Notes: generated by a model not told the origin, from the letters alone. A DNA stretch of 41,510 nt from Fidelibacterota bacterium (GCA_013203145.1 JABMOV010000111.1:1-41510); one strand, 5' to 3'. Numbered from the stretch's first letter, positions 9,226-19,101 are shown. Translations and numbers: made by a program.

Positions 9226-9294
9226 ATGGCACGAGGTAATAGGGGTGATTTAGGACTTGCGGTGTCCTTTTTTTTATACGGATTGAAAAGGTGA
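9226..9294 (+). other. Possible 22-codon leader ORF overlapping the next start
   Basis: An ATG at 9226 opens 22 codons ending in TGA at 9292-9294, which overlaps the GTG start of the next gene (GTGA). The frame runs through the hairpin and T-run at 9252-9275. It has no clear Shine-Dalgarno site and no run of one amino acid. It may be a coupling or attenuation leader, or chance. Confidence 0.25.
9252..9275 (+). terminator. Intrinsic terminator or attenuator hairpin
   Basis: AGGAC at 9252-9256 pairs with GTCCT at 9264-9268 around a 7-base loop (TTGCGGT), followed by a T-run to 9275. The stem is short, but the T-run is strong. It could end the operon finishing at 9157. As it lies downstream of the candidate promoter at 9184, it could also attenuate the gene starting at 9291. 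Confidence 0.5.
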
Positions 9295-11417
9295 AATACA
9301 GTTTGACCATAAACCGTCTTATAATTATTTGTGTGGGTTTTATAGCTTCATTAAATGCACAATTTGCTGAAGATGTATATGATAAATATACCAGTGTCAG
9401 TCAGCTTGGATTAACCGTAACTAATTATGGACTTTTGGGCAACGGTTGGAACAAAATCAACGGTGAGATTCTCCCTTCCTGTCAATATCGCCAACATTCC
9501 GAAGTTTTACGTGAACAGGTAGAACATTTTTCTTACGCCGGTTTGTGGATTGGTGGAGTTGTCAATGGAGAACGCAGGGTGAGTACGGCTATCATTGATA
9601 ACCAATTTGAATCAGGTGATGAAGGATTTGAATTTTTTGCTTCATCTGGTATTGATATCCGTTCTTCAATATCTTCTACATCGGTTGATCCCATTTCTCA
9701 GTTTTTTGATACATCTGCCGTTTCTCACCAGGATATGCTCATGGATTTCCAAGACTATGGAAAACCTATCACAAACCATACGCCACTAGGAATTAATGTA
9801 CATTTAGAAGCCTATGCCTGGAATTTCAACTTTGCGGATGCTTTCGTTATTTTGAATTATACAATTACCAATTCGTCAGTAGATACAATTCGAAATATTT
9901 ATACCGGTATTTGGACTGATGCCTCTATAGGTAACATGAACTATACAAATCAATATGAGCCTGGTGGCGGATTTAACTGGTATGATAATCTGGATGGATT
10001 TGACGAATCAGTCGATCCTGCAGGTTTTAGCAGGGATATTGCCTATCAATACGATGCCGATGGCGATGATGGCTGGGCACAATCCTATATTGGTATTAAA
10101 ATGCTTGGGGGAAATGTTCCACATCAATATATTGATTCGTACTTTCATCAATGGCGATGGGGAAGCAATGAAAACTCTGAATACCCTGCCTACGTTATGC
10201 CCCTGAACGATATTGAACGATACGAATCAATGACAAATAGCGTACCAATAGGTACTAACCCGGATTTATACAAAAATGGTTATCCCAGTCAACCGGCTAG
10301 CTGGCTATTCATGTTATCAGCAGGCCCTTATGGTAGTCAACCCGTTTTACCTGATTCTGCTAACTGGGTATTGCCTCCTGGAGAATCCTGCCAGATAGTA
10401 ATGGCTGTGGTTGCTGCACTATGGAACGGTCCTGGTGTAGATGGGGAAGACGATGAAATCAGAAGAGAAAATTTATATATCAATGCGGATTGGGCTCAAA
10501 AGGCTTATAATGGCGAAGATGAAAACCGCAATAATTTATTAGATGATGGCGAAGATGGGAATGGCAATGGAATACTGGATCGCTATATATTACCCGAACC
10601 ACCACCAAGCCCCAATATGGTAGTAAAGGTTGGAGATCGATCAGCTACGATCTATTGGTCAAATGAAGCCGAAGAATTTATTGATCCAGTAAGTAAGGTA
10701 AAAGATTTTGAGGGCTACCGTATTTATGGTGCCAGGAAAACCGTAGGCGACGAAACAGAAGAATTCACACTTCTTGGTGACTATGATATATACGTTGATA
10801 GCGTCCAGAATATCGGTTACAACACAGGTTTGGAAGCTATTCAAATAAAAATTGATACTATACTTGTGCCAATCATGATTGATGGTCGGGAATACCAGTA
10901 TAAATTTGAAAATACAGGAATTAATAATGGCTGGTTGAATTATTATTCAGTAACAGCTTACGATAGGGGCGATCCGGAGGCAAATTTGGCTAGTCTGGAA
11001 AGCTCTAAATATACAAATAGGACATTTTTGTATCCCGGGACAATGCCGGGCACGGATAGTTCCTGGGTCGGAAAGCCAACGGTTTATCCAAATCCGTATC
11101 GGGGACAAGCCAAGTGGGACGGTTATGGAAACCGGGAGCGTATGATATGGTTTCAAAATCTACCACGGGAGGCAGAAATACGCATTTTCACTCTCGCGGG
11201 TGATTTGGTTGATGTTATTCAACATTCTGAAACTTACCGAGGCGAGGATGCAAATAATATCAATAGCAGGAATAATCCGATTTTGAGCGGTGGTGAACAT
11301 GCCTGGGATATGATATCACGTTACGAACAGGCAATCGCGTCTGGACTCTATCTCTTTACGGTTGAGAATATTGATACGCACAAAATTAAAGAAGGTAAAT
11401 TTCTTATTATAAAATGA
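9291..11417 (+). CDS. Large secreted protein with FN3-like and type IX-style C-terminal domain
   Basis: A 708-residue protein beginning at GTG; the signal peptide (INRLIIICVGFIASLNAQ) supports this start. I do not recognise a named family. Residues about 25-400 are a large domain with many aromatics (YAGLWIGGVVNG, NVHLEAYAWNF, IYTGIWTDA), resembling long secreted proteins seen in FCB genomes. Asp-rich probable calcium-binding stretches occur near 252-258 (DADGDD) and 405-428 (DENRNNLLDDGEDGNGNG), the second like a dockerin or thrombospondin type-3 loop. An FN3-like domain follows at about 435-575. From about 595, VYPNPYRG starts a C-terminal FlgD-like/sorting domain (EIRIFTLAGDLV, ASGLYLFTVEN, KEGKFLIIK), so type IX-dependent surface display is likely. 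It lies 18 bases before the OB-repeat gene. No catalytic motif seen. Confidence 0.75.
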   Translation: MKYSLTINRLIIICVGFIASLNAQFAEDVYDKYTSVSQLGLTVTNYGLLGNGWNKINGEILPSCQYRQHSEVLREQVEHFSYAGLWIGGVVNGERRVSTAIIDNQFESGDEGFEFFASSGIDIRSSISSTSVDPISQFFDTSAVSHQDMLMDFQDYGKPITNHTPLGINVHLEAYAWNFNFADAFVILNYTITNSSVDTIRNIYTGIWTDASIGNMNYTNQYEPGGGFNWYDNLDGFDESVDPAGFSRDIAYQYDADGDDGWAQSYIGIKMLGGNVPHQYIDSYFHQWRWGSNENSEYPAYVMPLNDIERYESMTNSVPIGTNPDLYKNGYPSQPASWLFMLSAGPYGSQPVLPDSANWVLPPGESCQIVMAVVAALWNGPGVDGEDDEIRRENLYINADWAQKAYNGEDENRNNLLDDGEDGNGNGILDRYILPEPPPSPNMVVKVGDRSATIYWSNEAEEFIDPVSKVKDFEGYRIYGARKTVGDETEEFTLLGDYDIYVDSVQNIGYNTGLEAIQIKIDTILVPIMIDGREYQYKFENTGINNGWLNYYSVTAYDRGDPEANLASLESSKYTNRTFLYPGTMPGTDSSWVGKPTVYPNPYRGQAKWDGYGNRERMIWFQNLPREAEIRIFTLAGDLVDVIQHSETYRGEDANNINSRNNPILSGGEHAWDMISRYEQAIASGLYLFTVENIDTHKIKEGKFLIIK

Positions 11418-11435
11418 ACAAAATGGGAGAATAAC

Positions 11436-14400
11436 ATGAAGATAAAAATGCTAATAGTTTTGTTAATACTTGGATCAATATCCTTTGGGCAAGTATTAAC
11501 GCTAGCAGAAGCGCGGGCAACTACTGTGGGTGATACAATAACAGTGGCCGGTATTGTTACAACACCAAGCTGGTCTACTGGGTATACCAGTTACCAAATC
11601 CAGGATGAGACGGCTGGATTAAATCTGTTCTATTATAGTGCTTATGTACCGCTTGCATTGGGTGATTTAGTAAATGTTACCGGATACATAGAATTATATA
11701 ATGGATTAACAGAAATCATTGCCGTGGATGCCGCATCAATTGTGGTAATAAGCTCAGGTAATGAATTACCTGCGTCGCAACCATTAACATTGACGGCCCT
11801 ATTTAGTGATCCGGAGGAATTTGAATCTGAATTAATTACGATTTATAATGTTTCTCTAACAGGTGGCACTTGGCCCGCAGATGGCAGTAGTGCAACCGTG
11901 CAATTATCAGATGACGGTGGGATTACAGAAGTTGATTTACGAATTGATAGTGATACGGATATTGATGGAAGCACAGAACCAACCTGGCCAATGGTATTAA
12001 CGGGTGTTCTGAGCCAATATGACGGATCGGCTCCTTATGATGAAGGTTATCAATTAATGCCCAGAGCTCTCACAGACATTGTTGATCAACCGACTGGAGT
12101 ATCTACGATGGCTGAAGCACGGGCAGATTCTGGTGGAACCCATACAGTACGTGGATTTGTTAACACACCACCATTTGCTTTTTCACGGACTGACGTAGGT
12201 TTTCAGGATGCCACGGGAGGACTGAATCTCTATGTTTACGGACAATATATGGCAAGTCTGGGAGTTGGCGATTTTGTTGAAGCAACCGGATTAGTTATGG
12301 ATTATAATGGTAAACGCGAACTCAGCTGTACGGATACTACCGCTATTACTATCTTGTATAAAGGTGGCACAGTCCCACCTCCAATGACCATGACAATTGC
12401 AGAAATTCTAGCCGATCCTGAGACTTCCGAAGGGATGCTTGTAAAAGTATTAAATGCTACCTATTCAGGAACCTGGCCAACAGGCGGTGGGAGCTTTAAT
12501 TTGATTGATCCCACGGATACAATTGCAGTGTACATCGATAGTGACCAATCCATCTCCGGGATGACGCCTCCGGTTGGTACTTTTAATCTAACAGGTTGGT
12601 TAGGTCAGTACATCAGTCATCAAATTATGCCTCGTTATGTTTCAGATGTTGAAACGTTTGAAAATCAGGCTCCTGTGATTGTCAATGTAACCTACGTCCC
12701 TCAACCGGTTTATGACATGGATGATGTGACCATCACCGCTGAGATTGCCGACGATGGTACGGTTACAGCGACACTCAATTACGATGTTGGTGCTGGTGTA
12801 GTAAGTGCAACAATGACTTACACTAGTGGTGATTTATACACCGCCATCATTCCAGGACAATCAGCTGGAACAATGGTAGAATATTCTGTTTCTGCTGATG
12901 ATGGATCATTGGTCACGGATTCGGATTCATTTACTTACTTGGTTCTGGCTGCAGCTGGCCAATCAATCCCAATTCGAAGTGTTCAATATTCATTAACGGG
13001 ACCTTCTCCACTTGATGGACAAGAAGTTACAATTACTGGTATTGTCACCGCTGAATTCTGGGGTAGTTCTAGTAATCGTTATCTTTATGTGCAGGATTCA
13101 ACAGCTGCCTGGAGTGGTATTTATGTATTTGAATATGGCGGTTGGGATGGATTTGATTTCAATGCTGCATCGGGAATAGTTCATACAATAGCTGAAGGCG
13201 ACAGTGTTTCACTTACAGGTACAGTAACTGAATATTATGGCGTAACTGAACTTACAGATGTAACCGCTGCTACAATTTATGGTGAAGGATCAGTACCTGA
13301 ACCAATTGTGGTTACATCTGGTCAAGTCAAGACTGGCGGGACAGATCAAGAAGCCTACGAGGGCGTTTTGGTTAAAGTCGAAAATGTAACCGTTGCCGAA
13401 GCGGCCAATTCATATGGTGAATGGCTGATTACAGATGGAACTGATACCTTAATGGTAGATGACACATGGGACTATTACTTTTGGCCTAAAGTTGGAGATG
13501 TTTTAACCGAGATTGTTGGTGTGATGGATTATTCATATGACGAAGCAAGGCTACAACCACGATTAGCCCGCGATGTTGTTGAAAGTGACATCTGTCGTAT
13601 CCAACGTATTCAGCAAGTACTATACAGCGATTTATTGAAAACAGGCAGGATTGGTTCTGCTGGTACAATTGATCACACATCAGATATGTCTTACATGAAT
13701 ATAAATCCTGGTGTGGATACGTCCTATGTCACCATTGAAGGCGTTGTCATAATGCCGTCAGAACTCGGCTATGCCGGTGCTGGTGTTAAAGTCATTTATC
13801 AGGATGAACATGGTGGTCCTTGGAGCGGTATTTTATCCTATGATCCGGATTCCAGTGCATTTCCCGTTTTGTGGGAAGGTGATACGGTTCAGGTTACAGG
13901 ATATATTTCTGAGTATGCTACTGATCATGGTAATATGACAGAATTGTTTGCCACGGATGTCCCCAATGTACTTGGTTTTGGTACGGGTGAACACGGTGTT
14001 GGTGTCCCAGATCCTATTGTCGTTACTACTGGTGATTTACGCTGGCCTGAAACTGCAGAACAATGGGGTAACGTAATAGTACAGCTTAATGATTTGACAG
14101 TTACTGATGTTCAGACATCAAATACAAATGACGGTATGTTCTCAGTCACGGATGGAACCGGTGAGGTTTGGATTGACCATGATTCGTGGGTGCTTTTTGA
14201 TTGGTGGGAATTAGTTGGACCACCGGAAGTTGGCACTCAGATTGATTCTATCTATGGATGGATCTATCATCATTTTGGTGACTACAGTGATGAGGGTGTT
14301 TCAACCTATAAAGTTGTACCGCTCTATACGGAAGATATCTACTTCCATAATGTTGCTGTTGGTGATGAAACTACTCTACCGGATAAGTTTGCATTACATC

Positions 14401-14660
14401 AGAATTATCCAAATCCTTTCAACCCAACAACTCAGATTCAGTTTGAGGTTGCCACATCAGGTAAGGTCAGACTTGTTGTCTATGATGTTAGCGGTAGATA
14501 TGTTAGGACATTGGTAAATGATGATATGCCATCTGGGAGATATAACGTCGTTTGGGATGGAAAAAATAATTCCAATCAGATGGTCAGTACAGGAGTCTAT
14601 TTTGTTCGGATGATTTCCGAGGATTTTGTTTCTGTTAAAAAGATGACTCTTCTAAGGTAA
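11436..14660 (+). CDS. Multi-OB-fold secreted protein with type IX-style sorting domain
   Basis: A 1074-residue protein with signal peptide (MKIKMLIVLLILGSISFGQ) and ribosome site GGGAGAATAAC. It is mostly a tandem array of OB-fold domains of the kind beside secreted nucleases (YhcR/DUF5689-like). Units sit at about 20-110, 115-215, 220-315, 320-410, 520-625, 625-720, 725-865 and 865-975, with recurring cues such as VGDTITVAGIVT, YQIQDETAGLNLFYY, LGDLVNVTGYIELYNG and PRALTDIV. An Ig-like domain interrupts at about 415-515. Residues about 985-1074 are a sorting domain with LHQNYPNPFNPTTQIQF, LVVYDVSGRYVRTL and STGVYFVRM. No enzyme motif is visible, so it is probably a surface binding or scaffold protein; nucleic-acid or polysaccharide binding is inferred. 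A strong terminator follows at 14673. Confidence 0.82.
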   Translation: MKIKMLIVLLILGSISFGQVLTLAEARATTVGDTITVAGIVTTPSWSTGYTSYQIQDETAGLNLFYYSAYVPLALGDLVNVTGYIELYNGLTEIIAVDAASIVVISSGNELPASQPLTLTALFSDPEEFESELITIYNVSLTGGTWPADGSSATVQLSDDGGITEVDLRIDSDTDIDGSTEPTWPMVLTGVLSQYDGSAPYDEGYQLMPRALTDIVDQPTGVSTMAEARADSGGTHTVRGFVNTPPFAFSRTDVGFQDATGGLNLYVYGQYMASLGVGDFVEATGLVMDYNGKRELSCTDTTAITILYKGGTVPPPMTMTIAEILADPETSEGMLVKVLNATYSGTWPTGGGSFNLIDPTDTIAVYIDSDQSISGMTPPVGTFNLTGWLGQYISHQIMPRYVSDVETFENQAPVIVNVTYVPQPVYDMDDVTITAEIADDGTVTATLNYDVGAGVVSATMTYTSGDLYTAIIPGQSAGTMVEYSVSADDGSLVTDSDSFTYLVLAAAGQSIPIRSVQYSLTGPSPLDGQEVTITGIVTAEFWGSSSNRYLYVQDSTAAWSGIYVFEYGGWDGFDFNAASGIVHTIAEGDSVSLTGTVTEYYGVTELTDVTAATIYGEGSVPEPIVVTSGQVKTGGTDQEAYEGVLVKVENVTVAEAANSYGEWLITDGTDTLMVDDTWDYYFWPKVGDVLTEIVGVMDYSYDEARLQPRLARDVVESDICRIQRIQQVLYSDLLKTGRIGSAGTIDHTSDMSYMNINPGVDTSYVTIEGVVIMPSELGYAGAGVKVIYQDEHGGPWSGILSYDPDSSAFPVLWEGDTVQVTGYISEYATDHGNMTELFATDVPNVLGFGTGEHGVGVPDPIVVTTGDLRWPETAEQWGNVIVQLNDLTVTDVQTSNTNDGMFSVTDGTGEVWIDHDSWVLFDWWELVGPPEVGTQIDSIYGWIYHHFGDYSDEGVSTYKVVPLYTEDIYFHNVAVGDETTLPDKFALHQNYPNPFNPTTQIQFEVATSGKVRLVVYDVSGRYVRTLVNDDMPSGRYNVVWDGKNNSNQMVSTGVYFVRMISEDFVSVKKMTLLR

Positions 14661-14672
14661 ACAAATAATGGC

Positions 14673-14712
14673 GAATGGGCGTTTCGCTATAAAGTGGAAC
14701 GCCCATTCTTTT
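14673..14712 (+). terminator. Strong intrinsic terminator
   Basis: GAATGGGCGTT pairs perfectly with AACGCCCATTC, extended inward by one G-U and one C-G pair (arms 14673-14685 and 14696-14708), and is followed by TTTT. The 10-base loop is GCTATAAAGT, found again in the hairpin at 31396-31436. It sits 13 bases after the stop of the OB-repeat gene. Confidence 0.9.
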
Positions 14713-14728
14713 AATTAATCCTATTCAA

Positions 14729-16309
14729 ATGTCAATAAACCAAATAAAAAACCATACACTCTTTCTGCTGGCTGTGGTCAGTTTGTCCTGCTCTTTATGG
14801 GAGTATGAGGACAAATCCGATCCCTTTGGAAATCAGCCACCGGAAACGTATCTTTCATTAGTAGCAGCCGATACGATATATGTCATTATTGAAGATATAA
14901 TCGTTGCCACAGACACGCTTACTGGAATTACAACATACGATACCGTATGGAATTATAGTATTGGTATCGAACCACCAGATACTGCAATGGTTTATGATAC
15001 CTTGGGAAATGCCTTCACGACAATTACTACCAGCCAGCAACTGATGAATTGGTGGGGAGAGGATCAGGATGGTAACGTAGTGGCTTATGATGTTCGCTGG
15101 AATACGGATTCAAGCTGGACAAGGACACACACTGAGGACAGTGTTTTTTATGTTCCAATCCGTACAGCTTTGGATGTTTTTCAGTTTTTTGTCCGTGCAG
15201 TAGATGATTCCGGTACCGTAGATCCGACACCAGCAATGTTAACTTTTCCAATTAGAAACTCTAGTCCGGAGATTGAATTTCGATATGGGAGTAATCCCCT
15301 GCGATTAGACCATGGTACAGTCTCTTATACGTTTCCAACGCGCACCTTTACTTGGGATGCTTTTGATTTAGATGGGATTGAAACCATTATTAATTACTTC
15401 TATGCTTTAGATGATACATGCGATACATGCTGGAATGTTTTAGATGCCCAGATTCAATCAAGTATTACACTAACAGACTCTATGCTGTCTCCAGGCAATC
15501 ATACCTTTTATTTAAAAGCTCTTGATGTTGCTGGAGCTGAAAGCAATATGATCCGGTTCCCAGATAGTCTGGAGATTGATGAATGTCAGGTATGGACGGT
15601 AATGCCTGTTATCGGGAATACATTACTTGTGGATGATTTTCCTTTAGATCCAGGTAACGAAGCACAAGACTGGTACAGTGATGTCCTTGAAACTGTAATT
15701 GGTACAGACCAACATTCTATTTGGGAAATTGGCGATGCTTTACCTTATAGTACCACGGATTTATTAGCATATCTATCCTATTTTGACCATGTAGTCTGGT
15801 ACACAGCATATACGCAAAACGAAACCTATAATGAAGCCAGTTCAAGTATATTAAGTTTTGTTATGAATGGGGGCAATTTCTTTATCAGTGCTACTGAATT
15901 AAAAGATACTTCTTTTGTCTGGTTTCCGATTGAATCCCATTCTGTTATAAATCCCAGTGGAAGGTTTTTCCCAGGGCGTAGATTGGTATCACAAGTCGAA
16001 GGACTGAATGACTTGGTAACGTCCTATACAATAGGAGTACGTGTCCGCAGTTTTATACCTGACGGTACTCAATCCTTTACGGTCAAAGATCTATTTCACT
16101 TGCAAGAACCGGGATCGGGCGATGAATGGACGGGAACTCCAAATGTGTGTAGTTTGGGTCAATTCCAGATACCACCGAATGAAATTTCCGGGAAAGTAGT
16201 GCTATTGTCTCTACCCCTACACAATGGAAGCGTTCCATTAATGGAGGGCGATGGTGGATCGGCTACCCAATTAGTAAATTATTTATTTACTCAGGAGTTT
16301 GTTGAATGA
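14729..16309 (+). CDS. Lipoprotein with Ig-like domains, first gene of the TonB receptor operon
   Basis: A 526-residue protein whose leader ends in VVSLSC (Cys 21), a good lipobox. No strong ribosome site precedes the ATG, which lies 17 bases after a terminator. Residues about 100-175 (WWGEDQDGNVVAYDVRW, FFVRAVDDSGTVDPTPA) and 180-290 (FTWDAFDLDGIE, FYLKALDVAGAES) look like Ig/cadherin-type domains with DxDG-type calcium sites. A CDTC pair occurs near 230. The C-terminal half (about 300-526) has a Rossmann-like ring (NTLLVDDFPLD, LSYFDHVVWYTAY, FVMNGGNFFISATEL) reminiscent of glutamine-amidotransferase-like folds, with no catalytic Cys evident. The stop overlaps the TonB receptor start (ATGA), so it may serve that receptor as a surface ligand-binding protein; this is inference. 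Confidence 0.7.
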   Translation: MSINQIKNHTLFLLAVVSLSCSLWEYEDKSDPFGNQPPETYLSLVAADTIYVIIEDIIVATDTLTGITTYDTVWNYSIGIEPPDTAMVYDTLGNAFTTITTSQQLMNWWGEDQDGNVVAYDVRWNTDSSWTRTHTEDSVFYVPIRTALDVFQFFVRAVDDSGTVDPTPAMLTFPIRNSSPEIEFRYGSNPLRLDHGTVSYTFPTRTFTWDAFDLDGIETIINYFYALDDTCDTCWNVLDAQIQSSITLTDSMLSPGNHTFYLKALDVAGAESNMIRFPDSLEIDECQVWTVMPVIGNTLLVDDFPLDPGNEAQDWYSDVLETVIGTDQHSIWEIGDALPYSTTDLLAYLSYFDHVVWYTAYTQNETYNEASSSILSFVMNGGNFFISATELKDTSFVWFPIESHSVINPSGRFFPGRRLVSQVEGLNDLVTSYTIGVRVRSFIPDGTQSFTVKDLFHLQEPGSGDEWTGTPNVCSLGQFQIPPNEISGKVVLLSLPLHNGSVPLMEGDGGSATQLVNYLFTQEFVE

Positions 16310-19101
16310 AAACTAGGCTTCTGATTTTTCTATTAACACCATTATTTGTATTTGCTCAACAAAACGGTACTATTTCTGGAACAGTAATTGATGTCGAAAA
16401 TAATGAGCTGTTAGTTGGTGTTAACGTATTAATTAAAGGTACATATTTTGGATCTGCGACAAATTTAGATGGATACTACAGCATATCCAATATTGTACCT
16501 GGCAGTTACGATGTGGAAGCGTCCATTATTGGATATAAGGTGATGTTACAAACTGGAATCATTGTTAAAGCTAATCAGCGAATCAGTCTGAATTTTGAGA
16601 TAGAAGAAACTGTATTGGCCCTTGGTGAAGAAGTTACAGTTGTGGGTAAAAAACCATTATTTAATGTTGATGAAACATCTTCAATTTCAAGGATCAGAAG
16701 TGATGAAATCCAAAATAAAGTCGTATCTAGTGTAGAAGATATATTGGCGGAACAAATTGGTGTTACAAAACAGGATAATGAAATTCACATCCGTGGCGGG
16801 CGTATTGACGAAAGTCTATTTATTGTAGACGGAATGTCAGTGAAAGATCCATTATCGGGATACTCTGGAAATTTATTTGTTAATGCGGAAGCAATAGAAG
16901 AGTTAGAAATTATTACCGGAGGTTATGATGCTGAGTACGGGCAAGCCATGTCTGGCATCGTTAATATCAAATTAAAAGAAGGGCGCGATAGATATGAGGG
17001 CGCGATTAAATATGCCAGTGATAATTATGGCTTGGGATCCAATGTATTACCTCATAACAATACTGACCGCTTAGAATTCAATTTAGGAGGACCAGTCTAT
17101 CTCATTAAAGAATTGCCTGGTTATTTTGGGCTTGATATTCCCGGACGTTTCTCGTTTTTCCTAAATGGGTATGGAAAGATATATGATGGTAACCTACCAG
17201 TCGCGGATAAATTATTTCCTCATCGAAATTGGGAACCTACGCTTGGTATGAGTGAATATACAGCTGATAGATTAATGGAGAAATTAGTTCCAAGGGAAAA
17301 CAATGATTGGCATGTGCTTTATAAATTAACGTGGGATGTGGATCAAAAAAGGAAATTATCTTGGTCTTATGATATTTCGATGAATATCAATCAGGGCTTT
17401 TCTATGCCAAGAGCATTTTCTTCAACATATTTTCCATACTCTTATCAATATATTCTCGATAATTATAACACGATTACTCGTGAAACACGCCTGATGAATA
17501 TTAACTGGATTCATACTCTAAGCACCCAATCCTTTTATGAAGTAACGGCTGGTCGGTTCATTACTACGGAACATAGTGCTGTTCAGGATTTACATTGGTC
17601 CGAATATGAAGAACGACTAGATCTAAAACCTATTAATTATACGGTCAAGGATGAAGAGGGTAATACCCGGATTACATATGGAGATGAATTTTACGATACA
17701 GGTTTTTCTCCTGAATGGTATGATATTTATAGCGATAACTGGCGTCTTGATGTTGACTGGATATATCAGACTAAAACCAGACATAAGATTAAAAGTGGAT
17801 GGGAACATAATATCTCTGACATTCAAGTTCTAGATATTGAGGAACCTTGGACCGGGACTACCGGATTCGGCGTGAATTATGACCTGTACAATGCAAAAAC
17901 CCTGTATGGAGCATTCTATCTTCAGGATCGAATCGTATTTGACGGGATGACTCTCAATATAGGACTACGATATGATTATTGGATGCCGGGGAAATATGTT
18001 GAAGATGCCTTATACGACTCTTTAAAAGTTGTTTCTTCTGATATTATTAACTGGCGTGAAATGAGAGATACCTTTGATGATGAGACATTTCCTTTCATGG
18101 GTTATCGGACAAAGGGCCGTATTAGTCCGCGTTTTGGAATTTCTCATCCGGTTACAAATAATGATGTCCTGTATTTCTATTATGGTCATTTTTCTCAGCT
18201 CCCAACTTTTCAATATGTATATTCAAAACTGAATTCGAGTTCTCAATCCACTTATCAAGTATTTGGAAATCCGAATTTGAATCCGAAAACTACAGTTCAA
18301 TATGAAATTGGATTGAAGCATCGTTTCAGTGAAGATCAGGTTCTGGAATTAAAAGCGTACTGGAAAGACATGTTTGATTATGAAACATCTCAAACAATAA
18401 TTCCATCCAACCCGAAGTATGCCCATCTGAGATTTAATATGTATTTCAATGCTGATTACGCCCGTTCAAGAGGGATGGAATTCATTCTAAAAAGTAGGGT
18501 TTTCCCCAACTGGTTTGTCGATATGAATTTTAATTATTCAATTGTTACAGGTAAAAGTTCATCACCAAATGATAACCTGTTGGTACAAGCAGGTGAAATT
18601 AGTGAAAAACCTCTTGGAGAAAATTTCATGAGCTGGGACCGACCGTTGCAGTTCTTTACAAATATCACGTATAGCCATCCAAGCAATTGGGGAACTTCAA
18701 TCAGGTTTGCTTATAGGACAGGACGACGTTATACCGGTTCGATCCCGGGTACCAAAGATTATCCTGATGGTTATATTATCGTGGATGGTGCTAGTTATTA
18801 TATTGGGACCACTGATGATGATCGACCTTATTATTCTACAAGTTTGATTCCTGAAAAAACGATAGACATCAAACTTTATAAATCCTTTGATCTTGGTATA
18901 GTCCGTGTAAAAGCATTTCTCGAAGTAGAAAACCTGTTGGATTACCGAATGCCCAGAAGGATTAATCCGTTCACTGGGGAAGGTTTTGATCCTGGTGAAA
19001 TTTATTCTTATAGTCTTATAGATAATCCCAATCCAAACTTTGACCCATCCAGAATTCGTCCACCGCGTACAACAACTCTCGGTTTCCAGGTATTATTCTA
19101 A
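16306..19101 (+). CDS. TonB-dependent receptor with carboxypeptidase-regulatory-like domain
   Basis: A 931-residue outer-membrane receptor with signal peptide (MKTRLLIFLLTPLFVFAQ). Residues about 20-105 form a carboxypeptidase-regulatory-like domain (GTISGTVIDVENNELLVGVN, GYYSISNIVPGSYDVEASII). Residues about 110-225 form the plug (VSSVEDILAEQIGV, IHIRGGRIDESLFIVDGMSV, IEELEIITGGYDAEYGQAMS). The rest is the 22-strand barrel, ending TTTLGFQVLF with terminal Phe. This is the SusC/RagA-like architecture of FCB bacteria, although no SusD homologue is adjacent. It overlaps both neighbours by a few bases (ATGA upstream, TAATG downstream). Substrate unknown; energised import of a sizeable or scarce nutrient is the family role. 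Confidence 0.92.
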   Translation: MKTRLLIFLLTPLFVFAQQNGTISGTVIDVENNELLVGVNVLIKGTYFGSATNLDGYYSISNIVPGSYDVEASIIGYKVMLQTGIIVKANQRISLNFEIEETVLALGEEVTVVGKKPLFNVDETSSISRIRSDEIQNKVVSSVEDILAEQIGVTKQDNEIHIRGGRIDESLFIVDGMSVKDPLSGYSGNLFVNAEAIEELEIITGGYDAEYGQAMSGIVNIKLKEGRDRYEGAIKYASDNYGLGSNVLPHNNTDRLEFNLGGPVYLIKELPGYFGLDIPGRFSFFLNGYGKIYDGNLPVADKLFPHRNWEPTLGMSEYTADRLMEKLVPRENNDWHVLYKLTWDVDQKRKLSWSYDISMNINQGFSMPRAFSSTYFPYSYQYILDNYNTITRETRLMNINWIHTLSTQSFYEVTAGRFITTEHSAVQDLHWSEYEERLDLKPINYTVKDEEGNTRITYGDEFYDTGFSPEWYDIYSDNWRLDVDWIYQTKTRHKIKSGWEHNISDIQVLDIEEPWTGTTGFGVNYDLYNAKTLYGAFYLQDRIVFDGMTLNIGLRYDYWMPGKYVEDALYDSLKVVSSDIINWREMRDTFDDETFPFMGYRTKGRISPRFGISHPVTNNDVLYFYYGHFSQLPTFQYVYSKLNSSSQSTYQVFGNPNLNPKTTVQYEIGLKHRFSEDQVLELKAYWKDMFDYETSQTIIPSNPKYAHLRFNMYFNADYARSRGMEFILKSRVFPNWFVDMNFNYSIVTGKSSSPNDNLLVQAGEISEKPLGENFMSWDRPLQFFTNITYSHPSNWGTSIRFAYRTGRRYTGSIPGTKDYPDGYIIVDGASYYIGTTDDDRPYYSTSLIPEKTIDIKLYKSFDLGIVRVKAFLEVENLLDYRMPRRINPFTGEGFDPGEIYSYSLIDNPNPNFDPSRIRPPRTTTLGFQVLF

